From Venenivibrio stagnispumantis (lineage in GTDB: Bacteria > Aquificota > Aquificia > Aquificales > Hydrogenothermaceae): a DNA stretch of 64,000 bases. The stretch spans positions 28,375 to 92,374 of the forward strand of contig NZ_FXTX01000004.1 in assembly GCF_900182795.1 (NCBI RefSeq). The letters are read 5' to 3'. Of the stretch, positions 32,913 through 42,113 are shown one piece after another. The notes beneath the pieces were generated by a model. It made no database searches, was not told the DNA's origin, and saw nothing but the letters and a program-made list of their open reading frames with translations. The translations under genes were made by a program, and so were the position numbers. Each line of letters starts with the position of its first letter. The stretch's first letter is position 1.

Positions 32913-34217
32913 TTAATTACCACAAATTATTTTTTCTTTCCACTTTTTAGCTTTTTGTAGAATTTCTGATTTATCTATTGTTAAAACTTCTTTATTTCTT
33001 ACAACAATTTTCCCATCTATTATAACAGTATCCACATCTGTGCTTTTTGCAGAATAAACAAGCTGAATATAAGGGTCAAACATAGGTTGTATATGAGGTT
33101 GATTTATATCTATAATTATAATATCTGCATATTTACCTTTTTCAAGGGTTCCAATTTTATCTTGTAATCTTAATGCTTTTGCTCCCTCTCTTGTTGCCAT
33201 AGATAATGCCTGTTTCGCATTTAATAAAACCGGATTTTTATTATAACCTTTATGAAGTTTTGCAGCTGTTGAAATTTCTCCGAGTATATCAAGGTCATCA
33301 TTTGAAGCAGTTCCATCTGTTCCTATGGAAACAGTTATTCCGGCTTCTATCATCTTAGGCACCGGAGCTATACCTGAAGCGAGTTTTAAATTACTTTCAG
33401 GGCAGTGGGATATCTTTACTTTTTTTTCTGCCATCAGATAGATTTCTTCTTCTGTTGGATGAACCATATGGGCTGCTAAAACTCTATCATTTAAAACACC
33501 TATATTATCAAGATGTTTTACAGGTGTTGCATTATATCTATTTAATATATCTTGAACTTCATGCTCCGTTTCTGATAAATGGATATGAAATAAAACATCA
33601 TAATCTTCTGCTACTTGCATAGCTTTTTGCAAAGTTTGTGGCGAACAGGTATAAGGTGCATGAGGGCCAATACAAGGATAAATATATCTGCTTTCTTTAT
33701 ATTCTTTTATAAAATCTTTTGTTTTTTCTATACCTTCATCCGGTGTTTTTGCTCCCGGTGTTGGAAAATCTAAAATACCGGTGCAAAGAACTGCTCTCAT
33801 TTTAGCTTGCAATACTGCATCTGCTACTGCATTTTCATAAAAATACATATCAACAAATGTAGTAACCCCATTCCTAAGCATCTCATAACAGGCAATATCT
33901 GTTCCATCTTTTACAAATTCATAACTTACAAATTTTCTTTCTACCGGCCATATATATTGCTCAAGCCAAACTTTTAAAGGATTATCACTTCCATATCCTC
34001 TAAGTAAAGTCATAGCCGCATGTGTGTGGGTATTTATTAATCCGGGTAATACGACATTTCCACCGGCATCTATTATCTCATCTGCTTCATAATTTATATT
34101 CTCTCCAATATCTAAAATCTTTCCATCTTTTATTGCAATATTACCATTTTTATATTCTGTAAAATTTTCATCCATTGTAAGTATATATCCATTTTTTATA
34201 ACTAAATCAGCCTTCAT
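32913..34217 (-). CDS. mtaD: 5-methylthioadenosine/S-adenosylhomocysteine deaminase
   Basis: A 434-residue amidohydrolase of the MtaD/SsnA group. Zinc and catalytic residues: PGLINTHTHAAMTLLRG (HxH), HIHLSETEHEV, HMVHPTEEEI, SHCPESNLKLASG and TDGTASNDDLD. In Thermotoga and archaea the enzyme deaminates SAH and MTA to inosyl compounds, a salvage step after SAM-dependent methylation and polyamine synthesis; aguA/aguB in this window produce polyamines. Guanine or other deamination cannot be excluded by sequence. Confidence 0.88.
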   Translation of the reverse strand: MKADLVIKNGYILTMDENFTEYKNGNIAIKDGKILDIGENINYEADEIIDAGGNVVLPGLINTHTHAAMTLLRGYGSDNPLKVWLEQYIWPVERKFVSYEFVKDGTDIACYEMLRNGVTTFVDMYFYENAVADAVLQAKMRAVLCTGILDFPTPGAKTPDEGIEKTKDFIKEYKESRYIYPCIGPHAPYTCSPQTLQKAMQVAEDYDVLFHIHLSETEHEVQDILNRYNATPVKHLDNIGVLNDRVLAAHMVHPTEEEIYLMAEKKVKISHCPESNLKLASGIAPVPKMIEAGITVSIGTDGTASNDDLDILGEISTAAKLHKGYNKNPVLLNAKQALSMATREGAKALRLQDKIGTLEKGKYADIIIIDINQPHIQPMFDPYIQLVYSAKSTDVDTVIIDGKIVVRNKEVLTIDKSEILQKAKKWKEKIICGN

Positions 34218-34252
34218 TTCCTACCTCTTCTTTTTTTGTAATTATTATAACT

Positions 34253-34681
34253 TTATATTATCTTCTCTGCAAAATCTTTTGTATGTATCTTTTTTATATC
34301 CGGTGAATAAAAGTTATCATCATTTGATAAAATCAAATCACATTTATTTTCTCTTGCTAAAACATATTGAAGCGTATCTTCTAAATCTTTAAAATTTTTA
34401 TCTTTCTGCATTAATTCTATGGCTTTTTTAGTTTCATCATTTGAAAACGGTATTAAGTATAATAATTCCAGAGCATATGAAAGGTTTTCTAAAGCTTTTT
34501 CTTTGTCGTATTTTCTTAACACATAGTAAACCGTTGTTATTAAATCACAACTTGTTAAAAGTTTTACATTATTTTTTTGTAGATAGAAAAAAGCTTCTTT
34601 AGAATATTCACTATAAGGTCTGTTATCTAAAAATAGGTCTAAAATGACATTGGCATCTATAAATACTTTTTTATGGCTCAC
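34253..34681 (-). CDS. PIN-domain toxin (VapC-like)
   Basis: A 142-residue PIN-domain ribonuclease: FIDANVILDLFLDNRPY with the first Asp, then DLITTVYYVL, and a C-terminal FKDLEDTLQYVLARENKCDLILSNDDNFY with the other acidic residues. Such toxins cleave RNA, often tRNA. It starts at GTG 34681 and overlaps the RHH antitoxin gene by 11 bases. The pair forms a VapBC-type toxin-antitoxin unit with an RHH antitoxin. Confidence 0.82.
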   Translation of the reverse strand: MSHKKVFIDANVILDLFLDNRPYSEYSKEAFFYLQKNNVKLLTSCDLITTVYYVLRKYDKEKALENLSYALELLYLIPFSNDETKKAIELMQKDKNFKDLEDTLQYVLARENKCDLILSNDDNFYSPDIKKIHTKDFAEKII

Positions 34682-34934
34682 TTCCCATTTGCTCCTTGAT
34701 TTTTTGGATACTAAGATTTGGGTCTATTCCTTTAAAATACTTTCTGTTTTCAATTATTCGTTTTAGAGCTTCTAATTTTTTCTTTTTTTCTATTTCTTTA
34801 TAAACATTTTCTATAAGTTCTTCTATTAGCTCACTTTGGGATTTATTTTCTATTTTTGCAAGTTCTTTTAATTTTTCTTCTGCTTTTTTTGAAATCGTAA
34901 TATTTTTTCTAACTTTTTTTTCTTTCATTTTCAT
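34671..34934 (-). CDS. ribbon-helix-helix antitoxin
   Basis: An 87-residue basic protein; residues ~7-45 (VRKNITISKKAEEKLKELA, KSQSELIEELIENVYKEI) have the strand-helix-helix pattern of RHH repressors of the CopG/MetJ type. The C-terminal 30 residues (IDPNLSIQKIKEQM) probably wrap the toxin. As usual, antitoxin first, toxin second. It likely represses its own promoter. Confidence 0.8.
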   Translation of the reverse strand: MKMKEKKVRKNITISKKAEEKLKELAKIENKSQSELIEELIENVYKEIEKKKKLEALKRIIENRKYFKGIDPNLSIQKIKEQMGSEP

Positions 34935-34993
34935 TTTATATACCTTCCTAATTTTATTTTCCTAAATAAATTTATATGTAAATTTTTTTCATG

Positions 34994-36883
34994 TCAAATA
35001 TTTTTTATCAACTCTTTTAATTTTTTTTCATCTTCTTTTGAGATTTTTTTATCTTTATAATATAAATTTTCAAACGCTCTAACAAAGAGATACGCCCTTT
35101 CTTTTAACTCTTTTTCATTTATTTTATTTATAAATTCTTCCAATCCTTCATTTCTATCTTTTTTATAGCCATATTTTTCCATTTTCTTTAAAAATTGCTC
35201 TAAAATTTTTTCTTCTTTTGTTTTTATCTTAAATTTGAAATTAGATTTATATGCTAAAAAACCGATGATTAGTATCAAAATTAAAACTAATATATATTTT
35301 TTATTTATAGAGAAATTGATTTCCGGTTTTTTAATCATACTGCTAATTTGCCTAAATATAGCCATCTGTTTCTTAAAATCAAATCCAATAACAAAGGTAA
35401 TATAATAATAATTTATCGTATCAAAAAATAGCTTGATTTTAGATATTTTATTTTCTTTAATTTTATCTGATATAGAGATAGCAGAAGTAGGGTCATATCT
35501 TACCCAGCCTATATTGTCTATATAAGCTTCTACCCATACGTGAGCATCTTTCTGTTTTACCATATAATATTTACCAATATTGTTATAAATACCGCCTTTG
35601 TATCCGGCTACTAATCTTGCAGGAACATTATTTAATCTAAGTAAAACAGCCATTGAAGATGCAAAATATTCACAATTTCCATATTTATATCTGATTAAGA
35701 AATCTTTTAAAGGATTTTTTGAGATTGGGAGATTTTTTAAGGAATATTTATATTCCCCGTATTTTAAAAACTTAAGAATATTATTTGCAGTTTCTAAATC
35801 ATTTTTTCCTTTTAATTTATCTGCCAATTTTTTAATATCTTCATCAATTTTCGGAAGTTGTAAATATATAGTTTTATTTACATAATCTGATGGGATAATA
35901 TCTGTAATAACTGAATATACTTCGTATTTAATAGTAGAATAAACAGGATGATTAAGATAAAAGCTAAAATTTTCCCTATTTATATTTTCTTTTGATATTA
36001 CTCTAACCGGTTTATCTAAGCCAAAAAGATATTTATTTTCATAAGGTTCTAAATATATCGTTTGTTTTATAATATTTCCTTTTAATGATTTACTGCTTTC
36101 ATCTTTTCCTTCTAAAACTTTCCAATTTATACCATCAAAATAAGTTAAAACTATACCTCTCCAATAAAGCTGATTTTCCGGTATTTTTTCCATACTTGCC
36201 CTAAATATTACAGTGTTATCTTCTTGAATATTAGAAACATCTCCAAGCTTTACATCTTCCGAAAATCCGGTTCTTGATTTTGCCTGTCCACCAAATAGAT
36301 TAAAAATAGGAACTTCAGACCTTGGCAAAATTATAAAAAAGAATATTGTAAGTGGTATTGATAATAAAGGTATTAGAGAGGTTTTTATAACTATTTTTTT
36401 TATCTCTTCTTCTGTAAGTTGTATTTCTTTATCCTGTGATTGATAAGTTAATAAAACGATGGATATATTTATCAAAAATATATAAATAAAAAGATAAACA
36501 AGAAAGATTATTCCAAAATATATTAGACTGCTTGCAGCTAAGATTAAAACCGATAAAAGATATATCTGCATATAATCTCTAAATTTCTTTTCTTCTAAGA
36601 ATTTAATAGAAAGTAAAAAAGATAATGTTTCAAGAGCCGGTTGTAAAACATTTTCAGAATTCATAGAAAGAGCCATTATAATAATGGCAGATATACCGGC
36701 TATATTTATTACAACTCTATTTATATAATATTTTTTATACTCAAAATATATTGAAACTAAAAATAAAGAAAAAGATATTAAAAAATAAGTATTTGAAATA
36801 TTACCAAAAAGTATAGTAAAACTTAAAAAGCCTACAAAATAACTTAAAACCTTTACTATATTTTCAACTTTATAACTCTTCAT
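34994..36883 (-). CDS. transglutaminase-like membrane protein (TgpA/DUF3488)
   Basis: A 629-residue protein: N-terminal membrane region (~1-190, about six to seven helices, DUF3488), an extracytoplasmic transglutaminase-like domain with Cys-His-Asp triad (KYGNCEYFASSMAVLLR, KDAHVWVEAY, VRYDPTSA), another helix near 540 (KYILVLILILIIGFLAY), and a cytoplasmic tail. This is the TgpA architecture. With the DUF58 and MoxR genes upstream it completes the common moxR-DUF58-tgpA operon, thought to serve envelope protein maturation. 14-base overlap with DUF58. Confidence 0.87.
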   Translation of the reverse strand: MKSYKVENIVKVLSYFVGFLSFTILFGNISNTYFLISFSLFLVSIYFEYKKYYINRVVINIAGISAIIIMALSMNSENVLQPALETLSFLLSIKFLEEKKFRDYMQIYLLSVLILAASSLIYFGIIFLVYLFIYIFLINISIVLLTYQSQDKEIQLTEEEIKKIVIKTSLIPLLSIPLTIFFFIILPRSEVPIFNLFGGQAKSRTGFSEDVKLGDVSNIQEDNTVIFRASMEKIPENQLYWRGIVLTYFDGINWKVLEGKDESSKSLKGNIIKQTIYLEPYENKYLFGLDKPVRVISKENINRENFSFYLNHPVYSTIKYEVYSVITDIIPSDYVNKTIYLQLPKIDEDIKKLADKLKGKNDLETANNILKFLKYGEYKYSLKNLPISKNPLKDFLIRYKYGNCEYFASSMAVLLRLNNVPARLVAGYKGGIYNNIGKYYMVKQKDAHVWVEAYIDNIGWVRYDPTSAISISDKIKENKISKIKLFFDTINYYYITFVIGFDFKKQMAIFRQISSMIKKPEINFSINKKYILVLILILIIGFLAYKSNFKFKIKTKEEKILEQFLKKMEKYGYKKDRNEGLEEFINKINEKELKERAYLFVRAFENLYYKDKKISKEDEKKLKELIKNI

Positions 36884-37763
36884 ATAAAGCCAACTCTGTA
36901 AGAATATTTATTTTATGTTTATAAGATATATCCGGTTTATAGGATTTGCCGTTTATTTTAATTCCTACCGGAATATTGTTTTTTATACTTTCTATAACAA
37001 TAAAAGCAACACAGTTTATTTTATATTCCATATCTTTTAGTTGTAGTTTATCAAAATCAATAAAAATAGGTTGATTTTCAAGGGAAGACAGCTCTTTTAC
37101 TTTTAATTTATCTGTTTTAGCAGTAGATTTAAAATCTATATATTTCATAGGTGTCCCTTCTATGTAATCTTTAATAGATATAAAATCTCCTTCAAAACCT
37201 ATTCTATCATTTGTTATTTCTCCTTTATCTTTTTTACCACCAAGTTGGTAAATATTACATTTTTTTGGCTCAGGAAAAGCTATAAATTCAAACTCTTTAT
37301 CTATTTTCCTTGACCGAATAAAAAAATTAAAAGGAAATACAGAAGAGATATAAATCTCAGATATTTTATTTATTCCTCTTTTTTCTGGAATTATATTTAT
37401 AAATATCTCTTTTTCTTTTTCAAAAAAAGGGATTAATTTTTCAATATTATATTCTGGCAGTATAATCTTTATTAAAAATGCAGGCATTAATTTTTTCTCA
37501 TTATATAGTTTAACTTTTATAAATGTTTCTTTATTTTTATAAATCTCTTGTGGAAATATCATCTGTATATCTATTTTTTCTATATTTCTTTTTCCGAAAA
37601 TACCGGCTATTAACATAAAACTTAAAAAAGAAGAAGTTATCAAATATAAAAGATTATTACCTGTATTTACTCCGGCTACACCTATAACTATTGTGATTAT
37701 AATATAAATCCAACCTGCTTTGGTTAGCTTTATTATGCTGGGACTTTTATGCTTTCTATTAAT
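36870..37763 (-). CDS. DUF58 protein with non-canonical start codon
   Basis: About 297 residues. Typical DUF58 N-terminus KLTKAGWIYIIITIVIGV...NTGNNLLYL (two membrane helices) lies upstream of the first TTG (37643), so the protein must start earlier. In that frame no ATG/GTG/TTG precedes it before the frame leaves the family; AAGGAG (37780..37775) is followed by ATC (8 bases) and ATT (11 bases). I therefore place the start at ATT 37763 (or ATC 37766). The DUF58 motif GFEGDFISIKDYIEGTPMKYIDFKSTAKTDKL (partial) is intact. A sequencing error is the alternative. It overlaps the end of moxR. Confidence 0.65.
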   Translation of the reverse strand: MNRKHKSPSIIKLTKAGWIYIIITIVIGVAGVNTGNNLLYLITSSFLSFMLIAGIFGKRNIEKIDIQMIFPQEIYKNKETFIKVKLYNEKKLMPAFLIKIILPEYNIEKLIPFFEKEKEIFINIIPEKRGINKISEIYISSVFPFNFFIRSRKIDKEFEFIAFPEPKKCNIYQLGGKKDKGEITNDRIGFEGDFISIKDYIEGTPMKYIDFKSTAKTDKLKVKELSSLENQPIFIDFDKLQLKDMEYKINCVAFIVIESIKNNIPVGIKINGKSYKPDISYKHKINILTELALYEEL

Positions 37764-38644
37764 GATTTTATAATCTCCTTTTTTGTTGCTTCATACTCTT
37801 CTTTAAATATAACTCTATGGGTTATTGTATATTCAGAAAGTTCTTTTATATCTTCCGGAATAACATAATCTCTTTTTTTAAGATATGCATTGGCTTTTGC
37901 TGTATTTACAATTGCCAAAACTCCTCTTGTTGATAATCCAGCATATATATATTTGCTATTCCTTGTTGCCTCTGCTATATCCAAAATATAATCTATTATC
38001 TTGTCAGATAGATATATCTGTTTTATATCTTCTTGGATTTTAATTAACTCATCTTTTGTTATAAATGGCTTTAGTTTATATAACTCTTCTCTTTTACTTC
38101 CACCTTTTATAATCTCCCTTTCTGCTTCTCTTGAAGGATATCCGATTGAGATTTTCATAACAAATCTATCAAGCTGGGCTTCCGGTAATGGAAATGTTCC
38201 GTATTGTTCTACCGGATTTTGTGTAGCTATAACAAAAAATGGCTGTGGTAATTTATAACTTTTTCCTTCTATGGTTACCTGTTTTTCTCCCATTGCTTCA
38301 AGTAAAGCACTCTGGGTTTTTGGCGTAGCTCTGTTTATCTCATCAACCAAAACTATATTATTAAAAATAGGGCCTTTATGAAATTCAAACTCTCCGGTAT
38401 TTTTATTATATATAGAAAGTCCTGTTATATCTGATGGTAATAAATCAGAGGTTGCCTGTATCCTTCCAAAATCAAGACCAAAAGATTTAGCAATAGCTAT
38501 TGCAAGGGTTGTTTTACCTATACCGGGTAAATCTTCTATTAGTAGATGCCCTTTTGATAATAATGTAATAATTGAAAGCCTCAGTGCTTTCTCTTTTCCT
38601 TGAAGATAATAAGATAATGATTTTATTATATTTTCTATATCCAT
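37733..38644 (-). CDS. MoxR-family AAA+ ATPase
   Basis: A 303-residue MoxR ATPase: LLIEDLPGIGKTTLAIAIA (Walker A), RIQATSDLLPSDITG, NIVLVDEINRATPKTQSALLEAM (Walker B), FVIATQNP (sensor 1), LPEAQLDRF (Arg finger region), GLSTRGVLAI. MoxR proteins act as chaperones that insert cofactors or assemble envelope proteins. First gene of the moxR-DUF58-tgpA operon, directly following panC (no gap). Confidence 0.92.
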   Translation of the reverse strand: MDIENIIKSLSYYLQGKEKALRLSIITLLSKGHLLIEDLPGIGKTTLAIAIAKSFGLDFGRIQATSDLLPSDITGLSIYNKNTGEFEFHKGPIFNNIVLVDEINRATPKTQSALLEAMGEKQVTIEGKSYKLPQPFFVIATQNPVEQYGTFPLPEAQLDRFVMKISIGYPSREAEREIIKGGSKREELYKLKPFITKDELIKIQEDIKQIYLSDKIIDYILDIAEATRNSKYIYAGLSTRGVLAIVNTAKANAYLKKRDYVIPEDIKELSEYTITHRVIFKEEYEATKKEIIKSLIESIKVPA

Positions 38645-39478
38645 TTAAAACTCCACATTATCTATTAATCTTGTATTTCCTACGTATACGGCAATAGCCA
38701 TTATATCTCCTTTTTCTACAATTTGCTTTTGTTTTAATGTTTCTCCATCTACTATTTCTAAATATTGAAGATTTATTAAAGGATAGCTATATAATACGTT
38801 TTTGGCTATTTCTTTTAGTTTTTCCGGATTTCTTTCTCCTTTTTCAAACTCTTCTTTTGCTTTAAATAAAGCTTTACTTATACCGGTTGCCTGTTTTCTT
38901 TCTTCTTCTGATAGATATTTATTTCTTGAAGACATAGCAAGACCATCTTCTTCCCTTACAATAGGGCAACCTATTATTTCAATATCCATATTCAAATCTT
39001 TTACCATCTGTTTTATAACTATATATTGCTGATAATCTTTTTTTCCAAAATAAGCCCTATCCGGATTAACTATATTAAATAATTTCATAACAACGGTTGT
39101 TACACCTCTAAAATGCCCCGGTCTATATGCTCCGCAAAGTCCCTTAGTTAGCTCTACAACTTCAACATAAGTTTGAAAATCTTGCGGATACATATCTTTA
39201 TAATCTGGATAAAATATAATATCTGCATCTTTTGCCATATTTTTATCTCTTTCAAAATCCCTCGGATACCTATCTAAATCCTCATTTTTACCAAATTGTA
39301 AAGGATTTACAAATATACTTAAAACAGTTATATCATTTTCTTTCTTAGAGCATTCCAATAAAGACAAATGCCCCTGATGTAAATATCCCATTGTAGGAAC
39401 AAAACCTACGCTTTTACCTTCTTTTTTTAAAGATTTTATAGTATCTTTCATCTGCTTAATATCTGTTATTACTTTCAT
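38645..39478 (-). CDS. panC: pantothenate synthetase
   Basis: A 277-residue PanC, which joins pantoate and beta-alanine with ATP. Motifs: VGFVPTMGYLHQGHLSLL (HIGH-like), SIFVNPLQFGKNEDLDRYPR, YFGKKDYQQ, EDGLAMSSRNKYLS. The reaction feeds coenzyme A, and coaE lies 1 kb upstream on the same strand. 4-base overlap with thpR. Confidence 0.95.
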   Translation of the reverse strand: MKVITDIKQMKDTIKSLKKEGKSVGFVPTMGYLHQGHLSLLECSKKENDITVLSIFVNPLQFGKNEDLDRYPRDFERDKNMAKDADIIFYPDYKDMYPQDFQTYVEVVELTKGLCGAYRPGHFRGVTTVVMKLFNIVNPDRAYFGKKDYQQYIVIKQMVKDLNMDIEIIGCPIVREEDGLAMSSRNKYLSEEERKQATGISKALFKAKEEFEKGERNPEKLKEIAKNVLYSYPLINLQYLEIVDGETLKQKQIVEKGDIMAIAVYVGNTRLIDNVEF

Positions 39479-40026
39479 CTTATCTCTCCAAAATCTAATT
39501 TTTTATAAACTGCACCGGTTGGAAGTGTTAAACTCTCAATAATATCAACGTTTATATTTTTTTCAGCTCCAAAAGATATATTTTGATACTTTTTTAATTT
39601 CTCAATAAATTGGTTTAGCTTTGTTTCTTTTATTCTATTTACCGTAATATGTGGAATAAAGGGCTTTATCTCTTTTTTAAATCCTATCTCATTTAAACTA
39701 TTTTCTATAAAAGAATTTATATTTTTCAATACACCATCATCGTCTTCTACTTTTATATAAAGAATTTTTGGACTTTCTAAAGTAGGAAAAACTCCCAATC
39801 CTTTAAATCTAATACTGAGTTCTATATTTTTATCCAGTAAAGGACTGATACAATCTCTAATTTTTAATATCTTTTCTTCTTCAATATTTCCTATAAATTT
39901 AAATGTAATATGTAAATTTTCCAATGGACTCCATCTTCCAACAATCAAACCACCAAAATCCTTTTTCAAAGATAAATAAATCTTTTTATCAATATTTACA
40001 AAACTACCAATAAATATCCTTTTCAT
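39475..40026 (-). CDS. thpR: RNA 2',3'-cyclic phosphodiesterase (ThpR/LigT)
   Basis: A 183-residue member of the 2H phosphoesterase family with both HxTx motifs, HITF (ENLHITFKFIG) and HITV (PFIPHITVNRI). It opens 2',3'-cyclic phosphates on RNA ends; older name 2'-5' RNA ligase. ATG 40026 begins a new run after an 87-base gap downstream of the cupredoxin gene. The gap contains no obvious terminator. Confidence 0.88.
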   Translation of the reverse strand: MKRIFIGSFVNIDKKIYLSLKKDFGGLIVGRWSPLENLHITFKFIGNIEEEKILKIRDCISPLLDKNIELSIRFKGLGVFPTLESPKILYIKVEDDDGVLKNINSFIENSLNEIGFKKEIKPFIPHITVNRIKETKLNQFIEKLKKYQNISFGAEKNINVDIIESLTLPTGAVYKKLDFGEIR

Positions 40027-40113
40027 AACTTTATTATATCCCCTCTAAAATTTGTTTTTAAGCCAATATTCAAATAAAGGATTCTGAAAATAATATATGC
40101 CTTCCAATATAAT

Positions 40114-40503
40114 TTATTTTATATGTAAATCTCCTTTTGTAGGAAAGATACCGGAGCAGTAAGGACAAGTAAATATATGATTTCCCGGATATATGAGTTT
40201 AACTTTTAGCTCTTTTGTTTCATTTTTTTTGATATTATAAACACCTACATCATAAGGTGGCAATATATAAAAACAATGACCATAATACTGGGCTGTATAA
40301 TCTTCTCCTATACCTTCATCTATTGCTGTAATTCTAAATAAGACAACCTTTCCATAAGGTAATGTTATATTTGATGGCTGATAACCATTTTTGGATACTT
40401 TTATATCAACGATTATATCCGGTTTATCCTGATTTTCCTTAGAACATCCCAAAATAAATAAAGCCAATATATTAACAATCAGATAAAATCTTTTGATAAA
40501 CAT
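40114..40503 (-). CDS. cupredoxin-like lipoprotein
   Basis: A 129-residue exported lipoprotein (lipobox FILGC, Cys20) with a cupredoxin-like beta domain: GYQPSNITLPYGKVVLFRITA, GHCFYILPPYDVGVYNI, and a C-terminal FTCPYCSGIFPTKGDLHI. In usual cupredoxin_1/CuA sites the last segment has Cys, Cys, His and Met; here the Cys pair and the upstream His are present but His and Met are replaced by Phe and Thr. It may bind copper through Cys or serve as a copper chaperone. It overlaps coaE by 32 bases, odd for unrelated genes. Confidence 0.7.
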   Translation of the reverse strand: MFIKRFYLIVNILALFILGCSKENQDKPDIIVDIKVSKNGYQPSNITLPYGKVVLFRITAIDEGIGEDYTAQYYGHCFYILPPYDVGVYNIKKNETKELKVKLIYPGNHIFTCPYCSGIFPTKGDLHIK

Positions 40504-41059
40504 CTTTTACCTGTTTTTGTAAATACTCCAAATCTTTTGTATTTTCTATTATATAATCTGCATATTTTATTTTTTCTTCAATATCCATTTGAGCATTTAT
40601 CCTTTTGATTGCTTCTTCTTCTGTTAAACCTTTTTTTAAGCATCTTTTTAGCTGTATTTCTTTTGGTGCATATACTACTATGATTTTATCATAATGCTTG
40701 TATGAACCGGTTTCTATCATAAGAGGAACTTCTGCAATGGCTATTTTTTCATCTTTTATATTTTCAAACCAGTTTTGTATATATTCAAAAACTAACGGAT
40801 GTAAAATTGATTCTAAAATCTTTCTTTTTTCCGGATTTTCAAAAACTATACTTGCTAATTTCTTTCTATTTATCTTTCCTTCTTGGAGTATATCTTTTCC
40901 AAAATGTTTTAATATTTTTTCTTTTATATTTTCTTCTTCTAATAATTTATGGACTATCTCATCTGCTGATATTGTATTTACCCCGAGGGATTTAAATATA
41001 TTTAAAACCGTAGATTTTCCTGTGCCTATTGAGCCGGTTAATCCTATTTTTTTTACCAA
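40472..41059 (-). CDS. coaE: dephospho-CoA kinase
   Basis: A 195-residue P-loop kinase that phosphorylates the 3'-OH of dephospho-CoA, the last step of CoA synthesis. Walker A IGLTGSIGTGKST, ISADEIVHKLL, HPLVFEYI, VAEVPLMIETG, and KRINAQMDIEEKIKYADYIIENT identify CoaE. It starts at TTG 41059 just after secG. Confidence 0.93.
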   Translation of the reverse strand: MVKKIGLTGSIGTGKSTVLNIFKSLGVNTISADEIVHKLLEEENIKEKILKHFGKDILQEGKINRKKLASIVFENPEKRKILESILHPLVFEYIQNWFENIKDEKIAIAEVPLMIETGSYKHYDKIIVVYAPKEIQLKRCLKKGLTEEEAIKRINAQMDIEEKIKYADYIIENTKDLEYLQKQVKDVYQKILSDC

Positions 41060-41060
41060 T

Positions 41061-41357
41061 TTATTTTTTCTCTGTTTGGTTTTGGGTAGGTAATGTTTCT
41101 ATTACAGAATTTTGTTTTGTTTTATAATGATGTAAATAAGAAAGAAGCAATACTAAACCCATAAATATTCCGGCAAGCCAGAAAGTTATTTTTGTTATTA
41201 TATTAGCAGCTGATGCACCAAGTATTGCCTTTGCCGCTCCTGAGCCAAAAACTGCCCCTATTTCTGCACCTTTTGTTTTTTGCATAAGTATAAGAGCTAT
41301 TAAAATAATTGATACAATTATAAGAACTACCAATAAAACTCCATAAATAAAATCCAT
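41061..41357 (-). CDS. secG: preprotein translocase subunit SecG
   Basis: A 98-residue SecG with two membrane helices (residues ~4-26 and ~55-77) around the conserved cytoplasmic loop LMQKTKGAEIGAVFGSGAAKAILGASAAN (shown in part). It assists SecYE in protein export. Next to tpiA, an arrangement found in many bacteria. GGAGTG precedes the ATG. Confidence 0.93.
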   Translation of the reverse strand: MDFIYGVLLVVLIIVSIILIALILMQKTKGAEIGAVFGSGAAKAILGASAANIITKITFWLAGIFMGLVLLLSYLHHYKTKQNSVIETLPTQNQTEKK

Positions 41358-41360
41358 CTT

Positions 41361-42113
41361 TCACTCCTCTAAGCATTCTGTGATTATTTTATAAAATCTA
41401 TTTGGGTCTAAGGAAGCTGTTCCTACCAAAAATCCATCTATATGTTTTTGAGATATTAATTCTCTTGCATTCTTTTCATTAACACTTCCACCATATAATA
41501 TTCTGGTTTTAGAATCGTTGCCTTTTGAAAGCTCATTTATCAAGCTTCTTATAAATCTATGGACTTCTTCTGCTTGCTCAGGTGTAGCATTTATACCGGT
41601 TCCTATTGCCCAAACCGGTTCATAAGCTATATCAATAAAAGGCATATCCATATATACACCGGCTAATCCGGATTTTATTTGTTTTTCAACAACATTTAAT
41701 GTTTTTCCAAGTTCCCTTTCTTCAAGGGTTTCTCCTACACACAAAATAGGTCTAATTCCATTCTCTAATGCTGATTGGACTTTTTTATTAATTAAATTAT
41801 CTTTTTCTCCGAAAATATGCCTTCTCTCAGAATGCCCTAAGATAACATATTCCACATTTAGCTCTTTTAACATTATAGGAGATATTTCACCGGTAAATGC
41901 TCCTACCGTTTCATAATACATATTTTGAGCACCGAGTTTTATATTTGTTTTTTCTACTTTTAAAGAAGCTGAAGATAAAGCAGTAAAAGATGGGGATATC
42001 ATTATATCAACTTTTTGAATATCCTTAACAAGCTCTGTGAAAATATCAAGATAATCAATAGTTTGAGCGATGGTTTTATTCATTTTCCAGTTTGCAGCTA
42101 CTAAGTATGCCAT
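41361..42113 (-). CDS. tpiA: triosephosphate isomerase
   Basis: A 250-residue TIM barrel interconverting DHAP and GAP. Catalytic residues visible: Asn and Lys in AANWKMNKT, His in ILGHSERRHIFGE, Glu in AYEPVWAIGTG, and the phosphate loop GGSVNEKNA. Its ATG overlaps the gpmA stop by one base. Confidence 0.96.
   Translation of the reverse strand: MAYLVAANWKMNKTIAQTIDYLDIFTELVKDIQKVDIMISPSFTALSSASLKVEKTNIKLGAQNMYYETVGAFTGEISPIMLKELNVEYVILGHSERRHIFGEKDNLINKKVQSALENGIRPILCVGETLEERELGKTLNVVEKQIKSGLAGVYMDMPFIDIAYEPVWAIGTGINATPEQAEEVHRFIRSLINELSKGNDSKTRILYGGSVNEKNARELISQKHIDGFLVGTASLDPNRFYKIITECLEE

Noticed and set aside
37643..37763. TTG 37643 as the DUF58 start
   Set aside because: It would cut off the conserved LTKAGW...NTGNNLLYL membrane segment and has no Shine-Dalgarno sequence.
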